DNA of 22,596 bases from Beroe ovata (taxonomy: Eukaryota > Ctenophora > Nuda > Beroida > Beroidae): NCBI GenBank assembly GCA_946803715.1, contig CAMPET010000374.1:28301-50896 (forward strand), given 5' to 3'. Numbering within the stretch: the stretch's first letter is position 1; each line of letters opens with the position of its first letter. This document shows, piece after piece, positions 1-10,700 of this stretch. The position numbers and the translations under genes are program-made. The notes beneath the pieces are model-generated. The model saw only the letters and a list, made by a program, of their open reading frames with translations, was not told the DNA's origin and did not search any database.

Positions 1-888
1 GCCAGCCCCCTGATAGAGGCAACCATACCACTTCTACTGCAGTAACAATGAAGCAGTCCTGAGAGTTTTTCTCTCGTGAAATATGCATACATAGTATCTT
101 CGTGCTGCAGAATATTGAATAGAAAAAGAAATTCGAGTTTCGACCACCACATTTTTGCTATAAGTATAAATGCTATATAAGGATGAAATGCCTCCAATAT
201 ACACAATGTAACGAACCTTCTCTCTCACCTACCTATTCAACTTACTCGCCCCTCTCTCCTAATTTGACTACAAAAGAACTCTAATTTGACAGTAAATTGC
301 GGGTTTCGGGTGCACTAATTATTATACCATCTCAGTGTTTACATTTGATGGAGCTGGAATTATGCCGCGAATGTTGCATTCCCTTCCTTGATGCATCCTG
401 AGTTGGAAGCAATTATTTCAAAATTATTTCGATCAAGACGTGGGATACGTTTCTTTTTGAAATCCTGTACATCTTGAGCTGCATAAGTTTATGTATAAAC
501 TTAAATTCTGACTTGAGTATCCTAGTTGATAGAAAATCACGACTCAAGTATTATTGCTTCTGAGTAAGTTTGCATTTCATTCAAAACTGCACTTGATAAA
601 GTGCACATATTATCTTCACCAAGTCATTTCAACAAATTGCATGAGGGTTCTTCATCAACTCATCGAGTTACTGTTAGTCAATCATGAGCAATAATTACTT
701 TTTTCCATTGTGATGAAACAGCTTATTGGATGCATGTGCCACACCCGTTGAGACAGGCTTGGAACAACCGATACTCTCGAGTTTGATTTTCGTTTCGGCA
801 CCCGACTTCTCTCTAATTTTCTCACTCATCAGTTTTTTACCGTATGAAACATCTTAATCAGGTATATACACAGTGTATATTATACAGT

Positions 889-950
889 GTATGAGGTAAA
901 GATGCTAGTATGAGGTTAAGTATGAGGTAAAGATGAGGTAAAGATGCTAG
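889..950. repeat. Degenerate tandem repeat, core TATGAGGTAAAGATGCTAG
   Basis: The core TATGAGGTAAAG recurs about four times in 62 bases. Two of the copies continue into ATGCTAG, and one copy has GGTTAAG instead of GGTAAAG. It is a small AT-rich minisatellite in non-coding DNA with no apparent function. Confidence 0.7.
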
Positions 951-1271
951 TACATTATGATAATTTATAGTAGTGCTATAGTGATGGGTTTAAGCATTAA
1001 ACCTCTGTTTATGCTATGCCGCTGTCTTAGCTGTAATCTGTGCAGCTATCCACCGGCTTACGCTTGCCTCTGGTACATCTGAGACCTGTGTACACTCTAT
1101 AATTGGGGATAACTGAGTTTGTAGCTACCACATCAGTCTATACTTCCTCTCTTTAGCCTATACCTAGCATGCGGGTTGTTGTCTGGAGACTGAAATTTCG
1201 GCGAAACTCAGAGTTAATAGAAATCTGGCCGAGAATCCAGCTTCAGTATTCCTTCACCGCTCAGTCCTGAA

Positions 1272-1341
1272 CAATGTAATGCTATGTACATTGTACAATT
1301 ATATGTATCATCAGTGATCATGTACAATTATGTATAACAGT
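1272..1341. repeat. Imperfect direct repeat around TGTACAATTAT
   Basis: TGTACAATTATATGTATCA and TGTACAATTATGTATAACA lie about 31 bases apart, separated by the palindromic-looking CAGTGATCATG. This is a simple local duplication in non-coding sequence. Confidence 0.5.
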
Positions 1342-1579
1342 GTGATGAGAATGTAACTTTGTTGAGTCTATCATCATGTAGGTGCACGTTGCTCCGTGCT
1401 GTTCTGTCACCTCATGGGATTGTGTCTGGGTGTTGCCTGGTCAGCTCCCGTTCAGTGTCCATTCCTTCGTCAAACCAGGGACCCTTCGACGATTTCCCTC
1501 ATTGAAAATACCCCTCTCTTGTCAGTCACGATCAGTATTTGCTCGTATTTTACATGAGTATGGACAACTATAACTATGT

Positions 1580-1650
1580 TTATTCGCATTAGACCACTTA
1601 TTCGCTTATTCGCATTAGACCACTTATTCGCTTATTCGCATTAGACCACT
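1580..1650. repeat. 26-bp tandem repeat, 2.7 copies
   Basis: Two perfect 26-base units (1580-1605 and 1606-1631) are followed by a 19-base partial unit (1632-1650). Each unit is TTATTCGCATTAGACCACT followed by TATTCGC, so TTATTCGC also repeats within it. The perfect identity points to a recent local duplication. Confidence 0.95.
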
Positions 1651-1961
1651 AACAGGAAAAGTGATATTTCATGACTTCGAGAACAGTTGTTTTGAAAGAT
1701 TATTTTACTTTGGAATTTAACTCATGCATGCCTCATATGGTCTTATCGATAGGCGATAGCTCAAATTCGGGTCCATTCTGCACCAAAACACAATTACTTG
1801 TGATTATCTCACCAAAAATTATATTTGCAGTATGATTTTTGATCAATTTTCTATTTTAATTGTAATCACCCCTACCTCCATTCAGGATCAGTTGCTCTGT
1901 GTCCTTTAGACGTATGGCGCATTTCTCCTGACTGTTTCCCCTCCTATGACTCACACCTAGT

Positions 1962-1990
1962 GACACACACACCCACCCACACACACACAA
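1962..1990. repeat. CA-rich microsatellite
   Basis: An interrupted (CA)n tract with two CCCA interruptions lies 25 bases before the start codon at 2016, so it is probably in the 5' UTR or core promoter of that gene. Confidence 0.85.
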
Positions 1991-2015
1991 AGACGCATAG
2001 TGACAAAGCGGTTTC

Positions 2016-3782
2016 ATGAAGTTGCCTCAGCGAATTCTCCTGCTCACCCTGGTGATTTGTGGTGTCTGGATTGCAATGTCAGTGTTCAATATTCACATTG
2101 ATATCGAGTTTGTGCAGAATGAAGAGGAACATTCACGGATGCATGGCGGTAAGAGTGAGTTTGGTAAGAGACATTTCGAGGGTAAGTTTGACCGGGCTGA
2201 TAATGAAATGGTTGGCCCCTATGAGGGCAAGTCTAACCTCCCTCCCATATACGTACCGTGGTCTGACCATCTGTCCCCGTACAAGAAGGAGAAGGAGGTG
2301 GAGCTTCATGAGTCGTACCGGTTCAACAAGTACCTCAGTGATCGGATACCCCTGAACAGAGATGTGGAGGACACCCGTCCCCCCTCCTGCAAAGTCCAGA
2401 AATTCCCCAAGAACATGGGAAAAGTGTCGGTAGTCCTGATATCGTATAACGAGGCAGTGTCCGTGGTGTTTCGCACGATTTACAGTGCGATTAACCGCTC
2501 TCCCCGGCACCTGCTCCATGAGTTCATCCTGTACGATGACGGGAGTGTTTGGGAGGAGAGTATTGAGCCCATGAGGGCCGAGGCGGACAGGGTGAAGGAG
2601 GTCCCGGTCCGGTTTATCAGGAACACTACACGTGGGGGGCTCATGAGAGCCCGGACCTCTGCTGCCAACTACGCTACTGGGGATATTCTGGTTTATTTAG
2701 ACAGTCACTGTGAGGTAATGCAGGGCTGGCTGGAGCCCCTCATTGAGCCCATATACCGAGATCCCACTGCTGTTACCTGCCCAGTGATTGAGACTATCCA
2801 ATGGGAGAATATGGAGATGCACAGTGGTCGAGCTCCCATGTCCTCCATTGGATCCTTCAACATTCTCATGAACTACAACTGGTACCCCATCCCCCAATCT
2901 GAACAGATGCGGAGAAAGAAAGATCACGGGCAATTCTGGGACATATCGCCCATCAGATCGCCCGCCATGGCGGGTGGCCTGTTCGCCATTAACAGGGAGT
3001 ATTTCCACTACCTGGGCCGGTATGACACCCAAATGAACGTGTGGGGCGGGGAGAACACCGAGATCAGTATCCGGATTTGGACATGTGGGGGTAGTCTCCT
3101 CTTCACTCCTTGTTCTAAAGTGGGTCACGTGTTCAGACATGGGTATCCCTATGATTTCCAGGGTGACCATTTCGACACCGTGCTATTCAACTACAAGAGG
3201 GTGGCCAAGGTCTGGCTGGACGAGGATGAAGAGTTTTACTACAAGCTCCGCCCCATGGCCCGGGATAAAGATGTGGGGAGCGTGGCGGACAGAGTGAAAC
3301 TGAGAACTGAACTGCAGTGCAAACCATACAGCTGGTTCGTGGACAACATTGCCCCTAATCTGGTCAGTGGGTCTCACCTGGCCCACTACGGGCAGATGAA
3401 CAGTGTGGGGAATCCCCGATTCTGTGTTGATAACCTGGGCAATGAGAACAAGGGACAAGGTCTCAGTATAGGGACCTACCCGTGCCATCCGCCTGAGTCT
3501 GCAATTGACAATCAGTTTGTCATGGTAACCAAACGTGGCATTTTCAGGACTATCGACAGGTGTTTGACAGTAAATATGCGGAACATTGTGACCATGAGTC
3601 ATTGCTATGATTTCAATGCGGCGTCGTTCACATGGGAGTATAGTATGTCAGAAAAGACACTCATCCACAAGAAAACCGGGAAATGTTTAGATTTCGGGGT
3701 GAAAGAAATGGAAACAGAGCTTTCTGTTGTGAACTGTAATGGAAGTGAGCGTCAGAAGTGGACGTTCACTTATAATTTGTAG
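2016..3782 (+). CDS. Polypeptide N-acetylgalactosaminyltransferase, intronless (GalNAc-T copy 1)
   Basis: The 588-residue protein should be a Golgi type II membrane enzyme that transfers GalNAc from UDP-GalNAc to Ser/Thr, starting mucin-type O-glycosylation (GT27, GT-A fold). Visible parts are a short cytosolic tail, one membrane anchor (about residues 8-24), a stem, the family-typical SNLPPIY segment before the catalytic domain, and the DxH metal site as DSH (229-231). The WGGEN motif is at 343-347 and the metal-ligand histidine of VGH at 371. A C-terminal ricin-type lectin domain (about 457-588) ends with a QKW repeat (580-582). Length is normal and the whole gene is one exon. The start gives a good signal anchor. 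Oddities: the usual FDW/FNW motif reads FNI, and the usual HPY after the metal histidine reads YPY, so acceptor preference may differ. The family assignment is secure; the isoform and activity are not. Confidence 0.95.
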   Translation: MKLPQRILLLTLVICGVWIAMSVFNIHIDIEFVQNEEEHSRMHGGKSEFGKRHFEGKFDRADNEMVGPYEGKSNLPPIYVPWSDHLSPYKKEKEVELHESYRFNKYLSDRIPLNRDVEDTRPPSCKVQKFPKNMGKVSVVLISYNEAVSVVFRTIYSAINRSPRHLLHEFILYDDGSVWEESIEPMRAEADRVKEVPVRFIRNTTRGGLMRARTSAANYATGDILVYLDSHCEVMQGWLEPLIEPIYRDPTAVTCPVIETIQWENMEMHSGRAPMSSIGSFNILMNYNWYPIPQSEQMRRKKDHGQFWDISPIRSPAMAGGLFAINREYFHYLGRYDTQMNVWGGENTEISIRIWTCGGSLLFTPCSKVGHVFRHGYPYDFQGDHFDTVLFNYKRVAKVWLDEDEEFYYKLRPMARDKDVGSVADRVKLRTELQCKPYSWFVDNIAPNLVSGSHLAHYGQMNSVGNPRFCVDNLGNENKGQGLSIGTYPCHPPESAIDNQFVMVTKRGIFRTIDRCLTVNMRNIVTMSHCYDFNAASFTWEYSMSEKTLIHKKTGKCLDFGVKEMETELSVVNCNGSERQKWTFTYNL

Positions 3783-4631
3783 CTTATTTTCAATTGTTTG
3801 ATTTAATTACAAACTGACATCATATTTCTTAGCCAACCACTAAAAAGTATCATTGATGTTAACTTGAATCAGTTTAGTAATTCGAGGGGTTAGATTTACG
3901 TTTTTAGAGATTTGCCCTTTTTAAAAGCTCGTTACTTTACCCTTGGCGCTTATGATTTTTCTCTGGGTTCACACCCTACGCTTGCCCCCGGCCCCCTCCC
4001 TCATTAGACTTTATTCGGGTCTCGCACAGTAAGTGTAACGAAGTGTCATCCATTGTTTAATGTTAACTAACAACGCTCGCGCCGGCCACCCGGAAGGGTT
4101 GGTGTAGTATTTAGTAATTGATATAGGAACACTTTAAAGCAATATATAGTAGATATATAGAAATGAAGATANCTTTGAAGTTTATAAATATTTTTTAATA
4201 TTTGATCCTGGTCTTGTTGATATCTTAACTAAAACTTCACGTTTTTCAGATTGAGGTATAATTTTTTATTGATTGGTCTTCTTAATCAATTGGACTCCCC
4301 CCACCGTATTCTGTACAGTGAACCATAATGTTGTAAAATGTTTCATTTCACTTTGGTGGTTAATCATGATTTCTCAGCCATTCTTATCTCACAGTTCATT
4401 CCGTGTGTATACTAACCGCTATAATACTCTATGTTCTAACTTCCTCATTCCTTTACTAGGGGCAGCAATGTAGAGAATTCTGCATTTTCTTCAAGAGAAG
4501 ACCAGCAGCTGTCCAGATATTCCAATTCTCTCCCCATATCACCTTGGAAACAGATCTCATATCATAACACGTGCAATTGGAGCACGTCATATTGTATCAG
4601 AACACGTAGTGTTGTATCACGTGATATCGTC
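3783..4631. other. Spacer between the two GalNAc-transferase genes
   Basis: This 849-base spacer holds the 3' UTR of copy 1 and the 5' region of copy 2. It is AT-rich in the middle, has one undetermined base at 4172, and shows no open frame with recognisable content. I found no clear AATAAA signal close to the copy 1 stop codon. The last 65 bases carry a cluster of CACGT cores, listed separately. Confidence 0.6.
4568..4623. promoter_or_regulatory. Cluster of CACGT (E-box-like) cores before GalNAc-T copy 2
   Basis: Four CACGT cores occur within 56 bases at 4568, 4583, 4603 and 4618. The first and last are full palindromic CACGTG E-boxes. The cluster ends 8 bases before the start codon at 4632. 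CACGTG is bound by bHLH factors such as MYC/MAX, USF and TFEB/MITF. Calling this a promoter element is inference; the clustering itself is visible. Confidence 0.4.
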
Positions 4632-6829
4632 ATGGTAACGTTGGACAAGCCGCCCAGCTACAACTCGACAACTCTCGTTAGCCGGATTATTCATAACTTA
4701 AGACACTCATGTCGCAGAGACTACCTCAAGAAACGGTTCATTGTCCGTTGTGTTGCGGTATTTATAATAACAATACTGGTTATCAACTATTTCGGTAAGG
4801 GACGGTTTAAGTTGGATGTCCGGTTTGGTGAGCACCATGACCACAACGGTGTGTTGGAGTTCAAGCGGGATGTGGGGACTGATCTTCCCGAGCGCCGTCA
4901 CCAGGCAATGCTGGAAAACTTAGCACAGGGACTCAGGCCACCTGATCAGAATAACCTGCTCCAGAATGGTGGACAAGATCAGCAACCGGAGAAAATCCAC
5001 GCGTTTGTCGGGGAGTCTAATCTCCCGCCCATCTATCTTGATTTCATTGATGTTAACCAGCCTTGGGATAAAGCAGCTGAGGTAAGTTACTTTTCCATTC
5101 CCATCTTTCCCTCCAGCTCTCCTATCAGAAACACAATTACATCCACATTTCTACCTAACTTTTGACATTAACTCCCCCTATTTCCGCAGGAGAAATCGAA
5201 GAAGAAGTGGAAGATGAACAAGTATCTTAGTGACCGAACTCCCCTCAACCGAGATACGGCCGACGGCCGACACGAGACCTGCTCTAAGAGGGAATACGAT
5301 GCAGATCTGCCGGCCGCCAGTGTTGTACTCGTGTTTTACAACGAGGCAATCAGTGTCGTTCTCAGGACAGCCTTCACTGTGCTGAAAGAGTGAGTTTGCA
5401 TGGAACTGCATTTCACATTTCTCTCGTGCTAGGCGGCCCCACATTCATAGCATCTGACTGGAGTCTAGAATCGGACGATATCAGGTTATCTGGTATGCAT
5501 GATTCAGACTCTGGATACTGGATAACCTGATCCCATCTCTCGTCCTCTAACCGCCCTCTCTCGCTCAGGTCTCGCCCGAGTCTGATTCACGAGGTACTGT
5601 TGTACGACGACGGGAGCACTAACGAGGAACTGGGAGCACCGTTAGAGCGACACATCGCCAACTATCCCAAGATCCGGCTAGTGCGAGCCAAAGAACGCGG
5701 TGGGTTGGTAAGGGCGCGACTTTACGCGTCACGCGAGGCTCGCGGCGAAGTTCTCCTCTACTTAGACGCCCACTGTGAGCCCACGCCAGGCTGGCTGGAA
5801 CCCCTCCTAGAGCCCATTGCCAGGGACAAGAGGACTGTAACTGTCCCATCTCTGGATGCTATCAACTGGGAAACTCTGGACTATGCTGGTGCTGAAACCA
5901 TCTATGTGATAGGTGGTGTCAACTGGCTGATGAATATGCTGTGGGCTCCAATCCCACAGCGGGAGACAGAGCGGCGCCAAAAGGAGGACCCGTACCCCAT
6001 AACCGCCCCTCTCCGGACTGCCTCTATGGCGGGTGGACTGTTTGCGATGGACAGACAGTATTTCAAAGAGCTGGGCGAGTATGATGAGGGAATGGGCGTG
6101 TGGGGTGGCGAAAACATGGAGTTGTCCTTCAGAATTTGGATGTGTGGTGGATCCATGTTATTCATACCATGCTCCAAAGTAGGGCATATATTCCGTAACT
6201 CACATCCGTACGACTTCATGGGTAATAACGGAGAAGTTGTGTCCAAGAATTACGTCAGAACGGCTCGCGTCTGGTTTGACGATGAGCTTGAGTTTTTCTA
6301 CAAGATCCGCCCCGAGTTTCGCAACCTGGACGTGGGCGATTTGACGGAGAGGCACGCCCTGCGGGAGAGACTCCAATGTAACAGTTACTCATGGTTTATC
6401 AGGAACGTGTACCCTGAACTGCCGCTAGAACGGGACCTGTCCGCTGCCGGACAGTTCAGGACTGACGGTAATCTCTGTATGGATACGAGGAACATGGACT
6501 TACAGGAGTCCAATCCTCTCTACCTGGGGCAGTGTCACAGCGGTAACGGCCCCAACCCGGCATCTAACCGGTTTATGATGCTCACTAAGGATGGCAGGCT
6601 GATGGGACTGAACTACTGCTGTGACAGCGGCTACGCAGCCGAACTGCAGTTTAGGAACTGCCACATGTTGGGCGGAGCTCAGAAGTTCATGTTCGATCCC
6701 GTGACTCGACTCATAAAGCAGGGTGACAACAGGTGTGTCATGGGTGACAGCAGCAGACAACTTGTGGTGATGACAGAGTGTGATCCAAGCAATCCGAATC
6801 AGCTATGGAATTTCGAGTATACCTACTAA
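4632..6829 (+). CDS. Polypeptide N-acetylgalactosaminyltransferase, three exons (GalNAc-T copy 2)
   Basis: Exons 4632-5081, 5190-5389 and 5569-6829 join in frame (introns 108 and 179 bases, both GT-AG) to give 636 residues. The product is a Golgi type II GT27 enzyme. It has a cytosolic tail of about 36 residues, a membrane anchor (about 37-54), a long stem, SNLPPIY, and the metal site DAH at 283-285. WGGEN is at 395-399 followed by an MELSFRIW segment, the VGH histidine is at 423 with the usual HPYDF after it, and a ricin-type lectin domain (about 512-636) ends in QLW (628-630). It keeps more canonical motifs than the upstream copy, including GGVNW and HPY. The tandem arrangement and shared layout suggest an old local duplication with later intron loss or gain. 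The catalytic domain looks intact, so it is probably active. Confidence 0.95.
5480..5531. repeat. 17-bp inverted repeat inside intron 2 of GalNAc-T copy 2
   Basis: ATCAGGTTATCTGGTAT (5480-5496) pairs with ATACTGGATAACCTGAT (5515-5531) across an 18-base loop. The two non-identical positions would be G-U pairs in plus-strand RNA, so the intron can form an uninterrupted 17-bp hairpin. It may be the remnant of a small foldback transposon or a local intronic structure. Confidence 0.85.
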
Positions 6830-7798
6830 ATCATTGATCAGTGAATTGTGTCATGTGTGATGGGAAGTTGTGTTGGCTATTATTTAAAGTTTTACTTTTG
6901 CTTATATTTTTCAGCATTTCAGGTTTTTTCTCTTTACGAATTCATATCAACAGAAGCGGTATGATAATCAAACTTATGTAGCATTGCAATTGTTTAGAGT
7001 TCATTGTTTTTATTTACTTTCAGTTTTGCATGGCAGCATTTTCACAGTTGATTTGTTCAGGTTTAGGAGTATTTATACTTTAAGTTAACTGAGTCCCTTC
7101 TAAGTCGTAGTATTTACTTATGTAGGTATTCAGTTATTCAGCTTGAGCAACGCGCGCAATAGTAATATTCCCACGCCGCGCAACAGTAATATTCCCACGC
7201 CACCCAGTGAAATGCTTACACGCTGCGCGCGTCAACAAACAGTCGTATGTTCATACGCGCGCGCGACGAATTCTTGTTTTCCAACTCATGACAGTGAAAA
7301 CTTTCATCACATCGCGCTCAATTTGAGAAGACCCTTTTCTTAGATTGTGACCGGGACACAAGTTGTTTTGAATTTGCCGCGATTTGTCATCATGAACAAT
7401 TTACATCAAGATTTCTAGAAACTGATTAGCGGGTAGGAGTCAAAGAAACAAGACATTTTAATTGTGCCATGGAAATAATTGTCAATAACATCGCATTGAG
7501 AAAAGTTGTACAATGGAATTAACTGGAATCATCAAACATGCATTTTGAACAATTGCAGAGTCTCAACTACAGAGTCCCAACTACAGTGTCTCAATAGCTA
7601 GTTTTGTGATGGATTTAATCTTATCATTTCTATCTTATCTATCATCACCATCAGAATCAGCAAATTTTCGTCATATAACATCTTCATTCGTAGCATATCT
7701 TGGGTATCTTATATCCCTTCCTGAAATGATATGTTCATTGTTGATATTCCATTCACTGACACACTGAAATCAACCATCATCAGATGACGAACAATGAA
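6830..7798. other. Convergent intergenic spacer
   Basis: The 969 bases between the stop codons of two converging genes should hold both 3' UTRs. There is no credible coding frame. A CpG-rich block (about 7143-7340) with alternating CG runs breaks up an otherwise AT-rich stretch. An ATTAAA on the minus strand (about 7618-7613) could serve as a poly(A) signal for the minus-strand gene. I saw no canonical AATAAA near the GalNAc-T stop. Confidence 0.5.
7154..7201. repeat. 24-bp tandem repeat within a CpG-rich block
   Basis: Two adjacent 24-base copies of GCGCAAYAGTAATATTCCCA plus CGCC differ at about two positions. They sit in a block rich in CGCG runs, which also contains CAACAAACAGT, a string found again in the foldback element near 13690. 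Confidence 0.85.
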
Positions 7799-10700
7799 CT
7801 AACATGGCGCAGGAAGGTCGCTATCATCCAGAGAGACAGTCGTAGTAAAGGAAACCAGAGCTCCCTTACCGATCACCATAATCTTCCAATATTGTCCATC
7901 GCTCAGACGGACTGATTCGTTCAATTTCATCTGAAAGTCGTGAGTCAGACGTGTTTTCGACGCAATATTACATGATTCTCTGTTTCCTATACTGGACACC
8001 AGTATACTGGACACCAGTATACTTGACGCAATAGTATACTTGACACCAATTTACTCACCATGTTCAGCTCATTTTGACCGGTTATCGACAAGGCTGCGGA
8101 GCCCCATACTAATTCTAGTGTGGTGGAATCATCAACAATCATTGGACCTCGTTCAACACCTGAAATAACAGTAACGATTTAATACAATATGTGAGGTGAA
8201 TCATGGTCAATTTCTCTCGATTGACAGCCTAGACGGGTCTCATGTTGCCAGCTGCGTCAAGAGAGCGAGTTATACTCCATATCCCTAATATTGACACAAC
8301 ACCGTGACACCATGTGAACAAATGCTAGAGAGAGAGAAATTAAACCTGCTCCAAATCTAAACAGTCCCTTAGTGAGTCCATTTTCCTCATCCGGAGATAT
8401 GTAGATAGTCATCGCTCCATCGTCTAAATCCTGCTGCTCGTACTGCCCTGTGTAGAGCTTGTGTTGAGGACTTGTGTATTGTGTTGGATAAGAGGAGAAA
8501 ATATCAGATTACTAAAGTCTGGCTATCGATAGTAATTATATAGTAGAAACAATCGAACTTGCAGTACTAACACTAGAACTAGCAGTAACTACTAACTAGC
8601 AGTAACTAGCAGTAACTAGCAGTAACTAGCAATAACTAGCACTAGAACTCGCAGCATTAGCATCACTTCTAATGTCCTTATTCCAAACTTCCAGTACAAT
8701 TGCATCACTCCCCAGTTCTACTCACCCATGCCTGACAGAAAATCGTAGAGTGTGGTGGCCATATCATCAGAGTGTACTGATCTGGATAAGGTGGCAGGTG
8801 GCGGCGGAGGAGGGAGGGGTCGTGTGCCATGTTGTTTTGTTGATTTGGAGGAGAGCGGGGTGTCCAGTGGTGGCTTGGACCAGGAACCTGGGGTGAGCAG
8901 GGAGTGAGTGATTGGTGAGTGATTGGTGAGGGGCCAAGGGGTGAGCGAATCACTCTGACATGATTTACTTTGTCCACCGCTCTGTTTAGATCCGGCTTGT
9001 CTGTTATTCTGCCTCGCTACATTCTCCTTCTCCCAGAAATCATCACCACTGTCCGCCCTCCTTGACACTTCTTTACTCTTCTCTTTCTTCTTCCTCTTCA
9101 GTTCTGAGCAGTCGTGTCAAAACAATTAAGATCTGAGGTTTCAAAAGACAAAATGTCTTCGAAATGGTTCAAATGAATTACAATTCAGCTCAAGTTAAAT
9201 CATGACACCACCTTCATTGATGATAGTCGACGTCTTCTTTCTTTCCTTTCCTGACGGGATAGAATCATCTACTCGGTGTAAAAACAGACATCTCTCAGTG
9301 GAACCATGGTCAATATTTAGCCGCTATATCATACCTCTGCCACACACCCACCCACCTTTAGATGATTTGGACCGTTCTGGCGAGGATTCCTCACCAGAGC
9401 TGCTGTATTCCTCTACCCTCTTCCTGTTTTTCTTAGAATCTAGAACAAGTTAGACTTTTAAATCAGGGCTGCTAACTTGAGAGAAAAGGGGACTCAATTT
9501 CCGAAAGAAAAGAGAATGTAGAGACTAGCACTCACCTTTTTCATTCTTGTTGGTCGCTATTGATTTAGACCGTTGTGGGAGAGGCTCCTCCTCAGAACTA
9601 GCGTGCATCATCCTTTTCTTTGAATCTAGAACACGATATGCGTTAACCATGGTTTCGTGAACCAGAGAAACAGACAGAGGTAAAATATTACTAACCTTTC
9701 TTCACTTTCTCATTCTCTGTTGATTTCCTCGACTTATTCTTCTCTGAAAGCGAGATTTTCGATACTCCTGTTGTTTGAGTAGCAGCAAGAACAGCGGACT
9801 CGAGGTACATTCTATAATGTTTACCTGTATGTGGAAGATGCCAATTGTTTTCACCGTCTGACCCATCGCTATCGTCAGAGATTGGCATTTTCCTCTTCTC
9901 CCCTTTCTTCATGGAGGAGTCCTTCTTGGAAGCTGAGGAACGTGGTCATGTGAACTACGATAGATTTCCGTATGTTCACCAGAAAGAAGATCCATAGAGC
10001 ATCGAAATAGTACCTTTGGTTTCTCTGTGTAGTTTCGAATGTCGTTCAGTGTTCAAAATCCTTGAGTCATCCACCTTTTCTTTCTTACTTTTACTCTTCC
10101 TCTTCCCCTCTGAAACAGTATTGATACCCAGTGTTTTCTGAAGACGAAACGTGCTAACAGTGAATAGGCATGATTCTGTCCTTCGTTCGGTTTATAATCT
10201 CCACTAACCATCATCAGATACTCGATGTTTCTTCCCACTTTTTGCTGGAGGAATGAATGAGATGTTATACAGATGACGATAGCGATTTCAAGCAATATCT
10301 CTAATAGATCACTCATTATTGCAACCTGAGCTCGGCTTGTTAAGAATTACTGATTTCTTCTTTGCCTTGGGTTCCTCAAAGTCTGATTCATCAGAACTTT
10401 GCTTTCTGCTAGAACCACTTTTCACTCGTTTGGGAGCATTTTCTGATTTCTTGTCTATGGTTTTCTTATGGAGCTTCCGCTCTAACGTCACGTTTTTCCC
10501 TGAAATAATGAGGCAACAATCAACATACCCGAGATCGACCGCAGATTTCCTTCACACAGTCAGTCAAAACAATCATGCAAAATCTACCTTTGTTAAGGGC
10601 TCTCTTGTGTTTCGACACAATTTTCGTGATGTTACTCAAACTTATGTCTGGCGAATCATAATCTTCTGAAGTAGAAAAGATCAGTTTAGTTGCTGTTAAC

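Larger units (their letters stand above)
1..2015. other. Non-coding flank upstream of the first GalNAc-transferase
   Basis: I see no convincing coding exon here on either strand. The open frames present (for example 34-228 minus and 1382-1573 plus) are short, have no recognisable motif and no flanking splice signals that join them to anything. The stretch is AT-rich and holds several short tandem repeats, listed separately. The last part should contain the promoter and 5' UTR of the gene starting at 2016, but no core promoter element can be picked out with confidence. Confidence 0.6.

Noticed and set aside
1382-1573. 63-codon plus-strand open frame upstream of the first gene
   Set aside because: No domain, no repeat of the frame nearby, no splice sites linking it to 2016; length is within chance.
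2059-3602. Several open frames of 60-157 codons overlapping GalNAc-T copy 1 on both strands
   Set aside because: They are shadows of a long, conserved coding frame with GC-rich third positions; none has a recognisable motif.
7988-8050. CRISPR-like direct repeats in this and other repeat tracts
   Set aside because: Units are adjacent without unique spacers, the context is a eukaryotic intron, and no cas genes exist.
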